A stretch of 64,000 nucleotides of DNA from Epiperipatus broadwayi (taxonomy: Eukaryota; Onychophora; Udeonychophora; Euonychophora; Peripatidae), in the NCBI GenBank assembly GCA_028023455.1, contig JAQFVV010000287.1, positions 870,001 to 934,000 of the forward strand, written 5' to 3'. The position numbers were made by a program, and so were the translations under genes. The notes under the pieces are model-generated. The model was not told the origin of the DNA. It searched no databases and saw only the letters and a list, made by a program, of their open reading frames with translations. Positions 48,158 through 59,739 of the stretch are shown here, piece after piece. How positions within the stretch are numbered: position 1 is the stretch's first letter; every line of letters starts with the position of its first letter.

Positions 48158-48908
48158 ATACTGTACCGGTCGGATATGTATGTTCATGTAACAAGAGCTA
48201 GCATCTAGGCAAAAGTGCCTCGAATCCAATCGTGCGCAAGATACATAAGTCAGGAACACTCATGAACTCGGCCCCATTTGCCTATTTCCCAGATCTATAA
48301 CATTATGAGCAACAATCCCGATGATATCAATTTAATTTACTTCTCACCGCCGGCATCGCTCATCGGAGACACAAAAAGACTCTAGGCTAAATTTTAATGA
48401 TAGACTAACTTAAAAACGAACTATATTTTACGAGCAATGAAGGCTCGTGACCTAGCATATTAATTATATATTTAGCGGAGATCATCCAGTCATATGGAAC
48501 ATAACTAATAAATTGATATTAAATTAAATTAAAAAAAACAATGATTCAAGAGTTGATATATATATTTTAAGATTTATTAGATTAATAACAAATAAATATG
48601 TCGGGTTATTTATCCGACATTAGCCTCATAAGTGTTACATATATATAATTCAGATTTTACCATGTGATAATTGCGGCTATGCCAATAATATATGTATATG
48701 ACTTAAGGAATTAGCGCTATTGGAAATGTATTACTAAAATACTATTCCACCCCCAGAGAAACGAAAAGAGCATTTATCCAACTTAAAAGACAATAGTTTA
48801 ACAAGCAAATATTACATTTTGTTTTTATTTAATATCATTATTAATTTGATTTGTAAAGCGATAAATGTACGGGATGGATAATGACTACTTATATGAATGA
48901 TAATAAAT

Positions 48909-49373
48909 TTATCGCACTGACATGCATGGAAATATATGTCTGTTTAGAGAAATCATTGCATTACGACTTATGGCTATTCCTGGGTGACTAAAAATATACT
49001 GAAAGGTGGTGCGTGCATGGCGGCAGATTGGGGTGGTCCAATTATGGATCCTGGAGTGTGCTTCATGAATTTGAGTAATGACATTTACCGACTTCCTCTG
49101 CAAACGTAGGCAGGATCGGTGTTGAGACAAAGGGCGGTCGGCAATGCCTTTATTGGGTTGGTTTCCCAGATCGCTCCCCATATACAACATGCCCACACGA
49201 CCAAATATGTCACCAGGGTGGTTTTACAGCCTGGTTCAAGGACATTGAGAAACGACGATGGGGCTCGACTTAGCGAATACCTTCATGTTAGAGAGAAGCA
49301 TGAATATATATATAACGAAGTGGCCTATAAATTTAAAGATTATTTTAACTTATTTACTGCCCATAAATTGTGA
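48909..49373. other. Overlapping open frames on both strands inside the insertion
   Basis: The minus frame 48909-49196 (95 codons) and plus frame 49119-49373 (84 codons) overlap in the most GC- and CpG-rich part of the insertion. Neither resembles a family I know. The lack of stops may simply reflect lower AT content. Confidence 0.2.
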
Positions 49374-50996
49374 AATACCCAGCATAATGGTATGGTTTCT
49401 TCGTTAAACAAACATGGATAATAATTTTAATTAAATATAAAACTAAGATCTGAAGATCCCCCCCCCCTTATGTTACTTAATATTATTCATAACTTCCCAC
49501 ACATTTAACAAATCTCAATCTCGGTTAATAAATGCCTTTTTATGAAAATATATAAATTAATACAAAATAAACTGGTGGTGGTAATAGCTATGATGGGTTT
49601 TACATATATAACATAAAATGATAATAAGAAATAGCGCATTATTTAGAAAGGAAAAATATGTATAAAACAGATAATCTGTTTTTATATAGCAAACATAGAA
49701 AATAATTAATTTGTTTATCCCAAAGTCGCTAGCACCTGGGCAAGTCGAATAACACTTGTTTTGATTAAGTTATAAGTTAATTACCCGATAAATGATGGGT
49801 GGGGAAAACAAAAATAAATTACGTGCTGGCGATTTTAGAAATATTATTGGCATTTTTCCTTTTTTAAAACATAAATACATAAATATAAACGAAAATTATC
49901 TGCCGCATGGAAATAAAAGAAAAGAAAACATTTTATAAGAGGTTTAATAGTGATAAGTTATATAGAGTTAGAGAGTTACATACTATGAAAACATTTAATA
50001 TATATATATAATCGGAACACAGAATAAACATTACAAAGAAGGCAGGATTTGAGAATTACGAGCGGCTAAAGTTCTTTTTACCTTGCTATCTGGAAGGGCA
50101 ATTTTGATACGAGTCAATCCATCGGCATTGGTTCACTAGATCTAGGGTAGCAGTAATATATGGTAGGTAGCATTTTACTTTTAACGGAAAAATATTTAAA
50201 GTTCATCAGTACGGGATGCAGAGCTTCGCTTATGGGAAAAGCATATCAGAATGGAGGGGAAGATGAAATTTCCCCTACTCATGGCACATTGAATGAAAAT
50301 TAAAAGTGACGTGGATTATGTATAGCAACATCTTAATTTTGTGGTCTCCTCCTCCTTTCGGATTCAAATCCAGCAGTATTTATACTTTTATTTTGATGAT
50401 GTAACCTAGCAACTACTGCTGGACCTGAGGCGGTTTAAGCACGTAATGTACATCTGGAATCATTTGACTGGATACTTTCTTATCTGGTAAGACTTTTGAA
50501 ACAATGCAATTCTGTTATCAGTTTCTCGAATGATTGTTTTAAAATAAATCTTATGATTTTAAAACAAGCTAGCATGGAGAAAATTTCCACTAATGGGTTT
50601 ATTTTATTATTACAAAATCGTAATCTTTTACTTTTATCTAAGGGGGTCTTCCGGGTAATTGTTTTCGAGAGACTTTTTAACAGGATTGCATCATTTCTGG
50701 CTACTAAATTACATATGAAAAAATAATAAGTTTCATATATGATACTTTATATATAACATAACTTTACTAATTTATTAGCAATCTCCTACACTGAAATATA
50801 TATAGATTAATTACTTACGCCCGTATACACATGAGAATATTATTAAATAAAAATATTTTTAGATTAAAATACATAAATGTTGATGTGATTTGTGTTAAAA
50901 TACTAAGCAAAAGAAATATACGTATTATTAGATATGTATACATGCGTAAAGACGGGTTTGAATATAGTTAGATGGTAGGAGATTGGATGTGGGCTG

Positions 50997-51031
50997 TGAA
51001 GCAGGATCTGAGCATCAGATCATCTGCTTCA
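50997..51031. repeat. Terminal hairpin of the insertion
   Basis: TGAAGCAG-GATCTGA-GCA-TCAGATC-AT-CTGCTTCA: the two halves pair over 15 bp with a 3-nt loop and a 2-nt bulge, ending exactly at the right edge of the insertion. A hairpin flush with the end is unusual for LTRs. In Helitrons a hairpin lies near, but not at, the 3' end. Confidence 0.75.
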
Positions 51032-51035
51032 ATAC

Positions 51036-51360
51036 ATATTCATGAACAACTATTAATCTGAAAATATTACTCATTTTTATTATGAATTATTCCTATTCCT
51101 TATAAACTTAAACTTTCATTTTATAATCCCCACATTAATAAAATAGTTATTAGTTTATTTTCATATAATTCTCAACTCAAACTTAATTCATTTATTAAAA
51201 ATATTCTTTTTAATTTTCAAATCATATAATATCTATTATTTTCTTATACATTCTTCTGTTATTAATATTTTATATTTATCTTTTTTTTAATATCTAAAAA
51301 TTATAAATATTATAATCTTTTAACTTAACAACTTTTACTTTAATTTTTTAAAAATAAAGT
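51036..51360 (-). repeat. Left arm, inner piece
   Basis: Inverse of 55715-56030. Landmarks: TATTCATGAACAACTATTAAT, then CCTTATAAACTTAAACTTT, ATTAATAAAATAGTTATTA, and AATATTCTTTTTAATTTTCA. Identity is roughly 85% by eye. Confidence 0.85.
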
Positions 51361-51925
51361 GACATTGATAAAAAATATGCGGGAGAAACTAGAAAGACTA
51401 TAAAAAAAGATTAAAACAACCTAATCACTGATAGATATATATATATGTGAAGGACATAAAAATTTACAGAAAGTTCAATAAAAATAATGTTACATACAAA
51501 CAACATTAAAAAAATTAAAATAAAAGAAGCAATATTAATAAAAAAAAAATAAAACCAAAATTAAATAGGGATTCTAGTATTAAGATGGCATTAGTATAAA
51601 TATAGTTCTTAAAAAAGGTATATAGAGTAAAATATACAAAGAATATTATTTATAAATAAATTATGTGTCTGTAGAAAAATGTTTAAATAGGAGTATAAAT
51701 ATGAATATATTTATTGATGTTACATATTAATAAAATAAAAACTTAGCATAATATTTCCATATAAAACAGTATATAAATTTATAAGTGAGAATTTTATAAT
51801 AATTGTAATAAAAGTTAAAGTGTATAAATAAAAATATATATATAAAGTTGTAGTGATTATAGATGTAGTTATTTTAAATAATATATAATACACAGAGTTT
51901 AGAATATAAGATAATTATTTAGAGT

Positions 51926-52104
51926 TATATAACTATAAATATAATATAACAGTTCGTCAATTGTTAAAACAGAGTTTCTTTAATATAAATAAAATAAATT
52001 AATAATTATTGCCAAGGGCTATCAACTCTTAATTTATTTTATTTGTATTAAAGAAACTCTGCTTTAACAATTGATGAATTGTTACATTATATTTATAGTT
52101 ATAT
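51926..52104. repeat. Palindrome with 75-bp arms upstream of the LINE-like core
   Basis: ATAACTATAAATATAAT and onward through CAGAGTTTCTTTAAT to AAATAAAATAAATT (51926-52000) mirrors 52031-52104, with few mismatches and a 30-bp spacer. It lies between the inner end of the left arm and the start of the coding relic, where a 5' UTR or promoter would be expected. Confidence 0.8.
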
Positions 52105-52369
52105 ATTAACAGAAGTATTATTTATTTATAGTTATATAGTAAAAACGGATTGCATTTAGCAAAACAAGGAAGTAAAGCATTAGGGGTTTCGATTTATAAA
52201 AAAATATTGTAGTTTGGGAAAATTATAAAGGGAGATAAAATTTTAAATTACAGTATTATCAAAAAAAAAATTAAGAATGGGTGGGGTGTAAGAAGTAAAC
52301 AAAGGGTATCTAATTTACATAAAATTAATGATAAACAAGCAAATTATAAATGTAATAGAGAAGAAAGAG

Positions 52370-55300
52370 TCAAAAGAATTTATAAAAGGTGGGTAAAAAA
52401 GAAATTGATAAAATTGGATATTTGAAAATGCAAGGTGGTAGGAAACCAAAAAAGTGGCTGCAATTAAACAAAGCAGTTAAAAATGAAGTTGAATTTGTGG
52501 CATTAGCAGTAATGGAAACACATCTAAGAGAAGAAGAAAGACTTAAACAGAAAGATTTGGTATGGCAGGGTATAAATAGAAAAGAAAAAAGGAGTAGTGA
52601 TATAGGAGTTTAGTGATATAGGAGTTAAGTCAAAAAAATATTTAAATGCTGTAAAATTTCAACAACATTTGTGGTTTGAAATAAGGTTAGAAAGACACAA
52701 ATGGGTGGTGGCTATAGTTTATATGGCCACTTGAGATAGTCAAACTGTAATGGAATGGAACAGTAGCATATATGAATGCCTAGTTAAGGCTATACAAAGT
52801 TTCAAAATAAAAGGGAAGAAAATAATGATTGTAGGGGATATGAATGGACATATTGAAAAAATTGATGGCATGGATAACAAGAATGAACAGCTTTTGCAAA
52901 ATTTTTGGCAGAGAGTGAATTTGCAAATATTTATGAGGGACAATACACATAGTCTAGAAATAATATATTTTTCACAATAGATTATGTATTAGTAGAGAAA
53001 GATGAATAAATAAAGTACAGAAAATTAAAGTGTTTAATAATGAAGAGAGAGTATGTAATAGTTATAATTTCTTTACAATAGAAATGATTAGTAATGTGAT
53101 GGGAAATAGTAATAAAAGTAGAAAGGTTAGTGAAAGATGTGGATAAAGAATGAATGATAAGAATTTAGAATATAAAATAAAAGTAGAAGAAATCATACGA
53201 GTTTGTTGGGGAGAATATAAGGACTGATATGGTGAAGTAGAAAAAGTGGTAAATAGGGTTTTAGATATTCAGAAGAATAAACGTAATAGAAAAGCAAGAA
53301 TTAGTAAAAATGTGAAAGAGAGGGGAAAGGCATGCAGAGAATATAAATGTGCTATTAAAAACAAAGAAAGTGAAAAAGATGTTAATATTAAATGGGACAA
53401 CTATTTTTAAAAGAGGAAGTTGGCTAAAATAGATAATTATATAGAGATAATGAAACTAAATAGTAAATTGTTGGAAGATATTAATAAAAGTGAAAGAGAT
53501 GGGAGTAGAAAATGTTGGAAATATATTAAAAGAAGGAATATCGGGGAGAGAGAAATATTATTATTAAATGATGAGGAAAAAGTGTATAGCTCTAAAGAAA
53601 AATTAGAAACAATCTTAAATAAGTATGTAATGGATATAGAAAAGATGCTAGATGTAAAGGACAGATTGATACAAACATAAAAGCACATAGTAATAAAAAT
53701 ATTAGTTTTACAGAAAATGAATTGAATGAGGGAGGGAAGAAATTGTAAAAGTGGAAAGGCAAGAAGTTTACATTGATGGGCAGCAGAGGTAGTGATGAAT
53801 TTGGAAAATAGGGTAAAATTAAATCTATTCTCATGTTTTAATAAGATGATGCAGAAGGTATAATTTCCAGATAACTGGAATAATATAATAGATTTAAAGA
53901 AAAGGATAAGGGCCATAGAAAGTTAAACAATTATAGACCAATAGCAGTAAGGTCATTATTATATAAAGTTTTTACAAATATGGTGGCTGGAAGCATGGCA
54001 AAATGGATTGAAGAAAATAATATAGTGGGAGAAATGCAAAGAGGTTTTAGATCAGATAGGCATATAGGAGATACAACTTATAGATATGGATAGAAATATA
54101 TGGTCTTAATAAATATAGAGAAGACATATGACAGAGTAAATAGAACTAGATTATAGGTAAGTTTAGTAAATTTGGGAATGAATGGAGCTTTAGTGGATCT
54201 TATTAAAGATTGTATCAAAATAATTACTATATGTATCAATTAGGAAATATAATGCCCTAGGTCACATATTTTGTTTTTGTTATATTTAAGAGCTATAGAA
54301 AGACTATGAAGGGAGGTAGATACCATTAATATATGGCAAAGGAACATATATATTATCAGGTCTTTTATTTGCTGATGATATCTTCTTGTGTACAGAAGGT
54401 AGGGAAGATATGGAAGTTATGTTGAAGACAAATGCAAGGTTGGATAAAGAGATGAGGATTAAATTTAATGAAGAAAAATCAAAAATAGTGATGATAAATG
54501 CTAGTAAAAGAGATAGAATTTTTATTGAGGGATATAGAGTTAAATGTGATAGATAGGGTATAACAATTTGGGAATAGTCTTAAGTATCAAAGAAATTGCC
54601 TGGATGAATGGGGGAAAAAATGATAAATGAAGCAAAGAAAAGAGACTGATAAAGAAATTAACAGTGCTTTCATATAATAAATATGTTGTAGCAAGGATTG
54701 TGTGGAAGGGAATGGCAGTAGCAGAATTAACTTATGATAATGATGTGTTATGTGTTAATAAAGAGGTGTTAGATTACTTAGAAAAAGTACAAAAAGAAAT
54801 ATGAAGACATGCATTAGATGCAGATATGTGGACAGCAAAGAAGGCAATTCAAGGAGAAATAGGATGGTCATGTTTTTATATGAGAGATACAAAAAGCAAA
54901 ATGAAAATGTTTAGTAGATTGCAATTTATGGATAGTAAGAGAATGCCAAATTAGCATTTAATTGGGTTACAAGGAAAAGACAGGTAATAAGATGGATGAG
55001 AAAGATTGTATGGTATGCAGAAAATTTGGATAAAGGCTTTATGTCAGTATACTTGTACAAAAGACAGGATGATTGTGTTAGAAGAAATTGTTAAAGTGTT
55101 ATAGTGGCAAAGAATGGGGTAGAAGAATAGATGCATTAATAAAAATAGGAAGTTGGAAAGATGGAGAACTAGTATGGAGAGTAAAAAGAGTTTAAATATA
55201 TATAGAAGAAATCAAAATATTGGGTGTGCGTTAATTTATAATAATAGCTAGGAAGGTAGTTTAATATTTAGGGCTCAAATAGAACTGTTAGCAACAAGGG

Positions 55301-55640
55301 AATATATGCATAAATGGAGGAATGTGGATGATTTAGTCTGCAAGTTGTGTAAAGAAGCCATAGAAAATATTAGGCATCTGTTAACTGAATGTAAATGCTT
55401 GCAAGCAGAAAGGATACAAATAATGAGTTATGGAAGAATAAATATAAACAAAGTGATTATGTAGAAAGTGAGTTCTTGGTTTTTATGCTGGGTTTGGAAA
55501 AAGATAAGGAGGATCTAGATATAACGGCTATAAAGTGGACAAAGCCATTGTGGAAATGGGTCAGGGCAGGATAGAGAAGAATATGGGAAAAACTTAGGCT
55601 GGGGAATGGAAAGGGAAGATAAGATGGCTAACGAGTTTCC
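52370..55640 (+). pseudogene. LINE-like endonuclease/reverse transcriptase, heavily decayed
   Basis: Pieces in order: AP-endonuclease N-terminal part with METHLREEE (about 52511) and IMIVGDMNGH (52834-52851); then reverse-transcriptase block NYRPIAV (53929-53949), GEMQRGFRSDR (about 54028), and LLFADDIFLCTEG with the FADD box at 54368-54379; then a GEIGW block (about 54855); then the zinc knuckle C-x2-C-x8-H-x4-C (55339-55392). This is the domain order of an APE-type non-LTR retrotransposon ORF2. The zinc-knuckle spacing equals that of the ORF at 29713, but the sequences differ. Many frameshifts and TAG/TGA stops interrupt it. The plus strand is strongly A/G-rich and C-poor. Confidence 0.85.
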
Positions 55641-55714
55641 CTGGACATAGTGGCTAAGAGATTCCTGACTGTGATAAAAGAGAAGCCATAGTGCGTCACA
55701 TTGCAATTAAAAAA

Positions 55715-56329
55715 CTTTTACTTTTAAAAAAACTAATGTAAAAATGGGTAAGTTAAAAGATTATAATATTTATAGTTTTTAAATATTAAAAAAAAGATAA
55801 CAGAAAAATGAATAAAAAAAAGATATATGATTTGAAAATTAAAAAGAATATTTTTAATAAATGAATTAAGGTTGAACTAAGAATTATATTAAAATAAAAT
55901 AATAACTATTTTATTAATGTGAAGATTATAAAATTAAAGTTTAAGTTTATAAGGAATAGAAATAATTAGAAGATTATTAAAAATAATAAAAATGAATATT
56001 TTCAAATTAATAGTTGTTCATGAATATATATGTATGTAGTCAGGAATACACATGTATAATTTACATTTATTTTATATTTATAATATATATTTTGTATTAC
56101 CTGGATTATTTTATTTAAGTTTGATTATATTTATTTCAGTTTTATTATGTTTTATTATATTTTATGTCTTTTTATTACTTTATTAATTTTATTGTTTGTG
56201 TTTTTATGGTATTATAGAAATATAATTATGTATTTTATTTTGTTCATTATATTATAGCTCTGAAGAAGACTGCAGGACAATCAAAATATAAGATTATGTA
56301 TGCATATACGTAACAATAAAAAGTTTTTG
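55715..56329 (+). repeat. Right arm of the large inverted repeat (uninterrupted)
   Basis: Continuous counterpart of both left-arm pieces. It starts directly after the C-terminal end of the reverse-transcriptase relic. It contains GCTCTGAAGAAGACTGCAGG, then ACAATCAAAATATAAG at about 56256-56290, the decayed version of a stem-loop better preserved in the left arm. Confidence 0.85.
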
Positions 56330-56749
56330 CTAAAAAGTGTTCAACGTGAGTGGATAAATTGCATTTATAATCATCAATGTATTGACCACATTGTCCCCTT
56401 TTCTAATATACAATCATATATTCCTGTAACTACTACACTCACATCATTGCCTATCAGGAATGAATTCATTAATACCCCATACACTTTCATATCAAAAAAC
56501 AGAGCCCGTAACTTAACAACCAACACTGGCCCTAAGGAGGTTTCCTATTCCTTCCTTACTATTTCTAATAAAACTATTATACAGAAATTTAAGTACTGGC
56601 ATTTGGAGCCCAAATACTTGAATAAAAATCAATCTCAAAGTTTTACCAACCAAAGTCTTCTTAGCTGGAAGAATGACATCTATAAATTTTGCTGCAATGT
56701 GCCAATATGTATGAGAGAAGAGGAAGCACTTAGAACATTTTGTCTATGA
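56300..56749 (+). CDS. Open frame of 149 codons, unknown family
   Basis: Starts inside the last 30 bp of the right arm and continues into the flank: SVQREWINCIYNHQC, then SYIPVTTTLTSLPIRNEF, KFKYWHLEPKYLN, and SLLSWKNDIYKFCCNVP. No motif is recognised. It is C-richer than the neighbouring DNA, like the tract at 46497-46966 on the other side. The first codons belong to the arm, so the true start, if any, lay elsewhere. It could be a relic of an older element split by the inverted-repeat structure. Confidence 0.25.
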   Translation: MHIRNNKKFLLKSVQREWINCIYNHQCIDHIVPFSNIQSYIPVTTTLTSLPIRNEFINTPYTFISKNRARNLTTNTGPKEVSYSFLTISNKTIIQKFKYWHLEPKYLNKNQSQSFTNQSLLSWKNDIYKFCCNVPICMREEEALRTFCL

Positions 56750-58979
56750 CTGCACTTTCTTATGTATACGTCATTAGCTAATAGCCGCAATTACACAAAA
56801 TCAATCTTCTATGTTAGCAGTCCTTATTCAAAATATTCAAAAAAGATTGCTTCGTAATATAATATTAACAGTATTTATTCTATTTACTCATTGGTTCCTG
56901 AGATGCCATTTTAGTTTTAACCTGACATCTTCAAAACAATCCCTTTTTTTATCAATAAGTTCTTAAAAATTAAAATCCGAGAGCAGGTCCTGTTTCCAAG
57001 TGTTATTGTAGTAGCCACATGTAGCCTGACCTCTCTTCCACTAATACTGTGATATGTAGATTATAATTTAGGTTGTTTGGTATTTTAAATATATATTTAG
57101 CAATCTTAATAATAGACATATTCATGTTATTAATCTGCATGAAAATATTTCCAATTAATTTCTATCATTTTATAAGACTTTTTATTTCAATAATGGTATA
57201 ATGTAACATTTAATTATTCCTTTTGCTTGTTTATTAACTGTTTTCTAATGCTTAATAAAGTTTACGTTAAAGTAGTTTTATGGTTGGTGTTAGAATACTC
57301 AGTATAGGCAACTCAGATTAAACTGGGTATCCCACTCTCTAGTTAATAATATTTAAGTGTCTAATTTTTAACTATGTACGGACATTCATAATTATTGCAA
57401 ATTTTACTACTCTTCTATTTTTTTAAACTCGTCTTTAACTATTCACAAACACTACCATATTATAACATTTGTCCTTTTTTCTTCAAAATACACATAAAAT
57501 TCAACAATAGATAAACACTATTTAAGATACATAAGATGTTTCATGTGAGTAGTGCACCTTTTTTATACATGACTTATTATCTTAGTTTTCTATTCTATGA
57601 ATAATGTTAATACAAGAAAAGATTACATTCTGTCAGACAATTAAATAAATAATTTGCCGAGCATTGCTTTCAACCTGGGGGGGAGGGGTCACAATCATAG
57701 CATTTCAGTCCAACTGGTATTAATATTGAAAAAAACATAAACCTGATATTTGTTGGTTAATATGTAAATACATAATTTATTGGTTGATATGTAAATATGT
57801 ACTTTACATATTCCACTTCTGGGACAAGGCTATGCAGGAGTCTTTTTTGTTTATTGCATAGGTGTTATTAGTAATAAACCAGGCATCTTTAAATTTTTCT
57901 TTTCTTTTCATGGCACTCAGCACAAACTATTTTGATGTTCTGTGGATTGAAATCATGACCAGAATTCAATTAGTGCTCAGGAAATGTTGACTTTACATTG
58001 GAATCTTTCCTTGTGTGAGATTATATATATATTGATGTTGTGACAGTCTAGTGGTGCTATTCACTCATGATTCCCTATAAATTAGCACGTTTTTTTAGCC
58101 ATTGTGATTGACCAGGCACAAAGGGGAATATATCCACTTGGTAGCATTGTCATGTTTTGGAGGGCATTTAATGTAGTTTAAAATTTTCTAAGCACTTTAA
58201 ATAACATGTTACATTTATATTCCGCATTTTATTTTTATCTTGGCTTTAGTCGATTTTAATGTTTATTCATTCCTACTGATTGACTGCTAAGATCTTAAAA
58301 AAAATAATCGAATGACTATTTCTTCAGGATATTGTATGATATTTAAGCATGAGAAGAGATGGGTTAAATGTCAATCGAGGAATCTTGAATTCTCAAGAGT
58401 GCTACAATGACTAGTGACTATATTGAATGGTGTTAGTGACAGCTGATCACAGATGTGTGTGCAGAGAACTTTTAAACTGAAAAATCAATCATAAATTCCT
58501 CCTGTTTGTCACAAAAGTTTTATGAATAGGCAAAATCCCATTTATTTAATAACCAGAAGTTGACTTGAAGGCATTTAATAATATAAAAAAAAATTAATAA
58601 ATTGATCATCCTTAATAATGATGTTTCACAAGATGATAAAAATATTATGGCAAGATTATAACACCAATCAGCTATATTCTTCAGGTTGCAAAATGGTGAT
58701 ATTGAATCTAGTACTTGTTTGACATGTGAAGCAACTAAATAATAGCGGAGTATCTAAGAGTCACATTAAAAAAATGCAATATGAAATGCCTTCACTGGAA
58801 GAATATGACCAAAAATAAAGTACAACACCAAAGTGTAAAAATTTTTTTTAAAAAGGCAGTATAGCAAAATGATGAAAATCAACATGAAGATATATTTGTA
58901 TTTTCATGAATAGATTTATACAACTTCACAAAACTCATTTAACTTTTTATCATTTATTTTTTTGCTTTGTTTATTTTTT
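56750..58979. other. AT-rich spacer
   Basis: No gene is supported. At 57735-57800 the phrase GTTGGTTAATATGTAAATAC is followed by TTGGTTGATATGTAAATATG, a short direct repeat. A G-rich run lies near 57677. Confidence 0.4.
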
Positions 58980-59157
58980 AATATTAATATCATCTATATT
59001 CTTTATTATTTTTTACAATGCTTTTTTTACAACTCACTATTGGCAGTTTCGATCGCTCCAGTAATCTTATTCATTGTTGGGGGAATTGAAACTGTCAATG
59101 GGGAGTTGTAATAAAGCATTGTAAAAAGTAATAAAGAATATAGATGATATTAATATT
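58980..59157. repeat. Hairpin element, 73-bp arms
   Basis: AATATTAATATCATCTATAT, then TCTTTATTATTTTTTACAATGC, in short ATCATCTATATTCTTTATTA, through CTATTGGCAGTTTC on the left (58980-59053) mirrors GAAACTGTCAATGGGG and onward to ATATTAATATT on the right (59084-59157). The loop is about 30 bp. Nearly the whole repeat is inverted repeat, as in a small foldback MITE. Confidence 0.82.
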
Positions 59158-59739
59158 ATATGAATTTGGCAATGCAATAAGAAAGATAAAGTCATAATTA
59201 TTTATTTTTCCAAGCTAGAAGAGCCATGCTTGCTTATTAGTGGCTGTTAATAATAATGATAATGATGAACATAGTAATTAATGAACAAAGCAGAATCTAC
59301 GTAATCATGATGAAGATAATGATTAATAAAGAAGAAAAAAATAAACAATAAAAAGATAATAGAAATAGTAACATTGTGACAGTAGTTAAATAAACAGGAC
59401 ATCTACATAACAGTTATAATACATATGAAAAAGGAATAAAATAAACAGAACTTCTGGAAATAGTCATAATACATATGAAAAAGGAATAAACAGATATAGA
59501 AAAGTAAGAAAAAAGTATATAAAAAATATCATACCAAATATTAAGATGGCAAATGTACATGAAAATAGAATAATAAATTGTCTGCATCATAATAACTAAA
59601 ATAAATTAACAACTATAAATACTTAGACATATTAATCTAAACAGAAATATAATGAATAAAAAATAATCATAGAATTAAGTTTATATGAAGCTCTTTGGAT
59701 ACAAGTAATTTAACATTAAAAAAAGGTCATTGTGTATTT
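59158..59739. other. A-rich spacer
   Basis: Contains a short direct repeat: CATAATACATATGAAAAAGGAATAAA, in short ACATATGAAAAAGGAATAAA, at about 59420 and again at about 59470. No gene is supported. Confidence 0.4.

Larger units (their letters stand above)
48162..51031. mobile_element. 2.87-kb CpG-retaining insertion in the left arm, unknown class
   Basis: It begins TGTACCGGTCGG, ends CTGCTTCA, and is flanked by ATAC at 48158-48161 and 51032-51035. The uninterrupted right arm shows the empty site. TG...CA ends with a 4-bp duplication are typical of LTR-type integration, but I see no second LTR, no gag-pol and no primer site. CpG is frequent: about 39 in 48161-49400 by eye, several times the density of neighbouring DNA. 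Short hairpins occur at 48430-48448, 48599-48620 and 50255-50276, and a 35-nt hairpin forms the right end. It could be a very long solo LTR, a non-coding derivative, or an unrecognised element. Confidence 0.6.
47871..56329 (+). mobile_element. Large inverted-repeat element with nested insertion and LINE-like core
   Basis: The right arm (about 55715-56329) is continuous. The left arm is in two pieces that together mirror it: 47871-48157 matches 56329-56040, and 51036-51360 matches 56030-55715. The outer ends read AAAAACTTTTTATTGTGTAT, then TTATGCATACAC on the left, and the inverse TATGCATATACGTAACAATA, then AAAAGTTTTTG on the right. Without the 2.87-kb insertion in the left arm, the unit is about 5.6 kb: 600-bp arms around a 4.35-kb core that holds a decayed endonuclease/reverse-transcriptase gene. 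Non-LTR elements do not normally have such arms. Either a LINE sits inside an inverted-repeat transposon, or this is an unusual retroelement arrangement. Confidence 0.72.

Noticed and set aside
48909-49373. Coding gene inside the CpG-rich insertion
   Set aside because: Frames on both strands overlap and neither resembles a known transposon protein. Reduced AT content alone lengthens open frames.
53437-53916. Long minus-strand open frame of 159 codons
   Set aside because: It lies opposite the A/G-rich reverse-transcriptase relic; the low C content of the plus strand removes stops from the minus strand. The residues (F, L, S, I rich) reflect composition only.
56256-56290. Hammerhead ribozyme in the arms of the large inverted repeat
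   Set aside because: CTGAAGA and a GAC...GTC stem are present, but there is an extra base before the stem and GAAA is not kept in both arms. Helices I and III could not be drawn.
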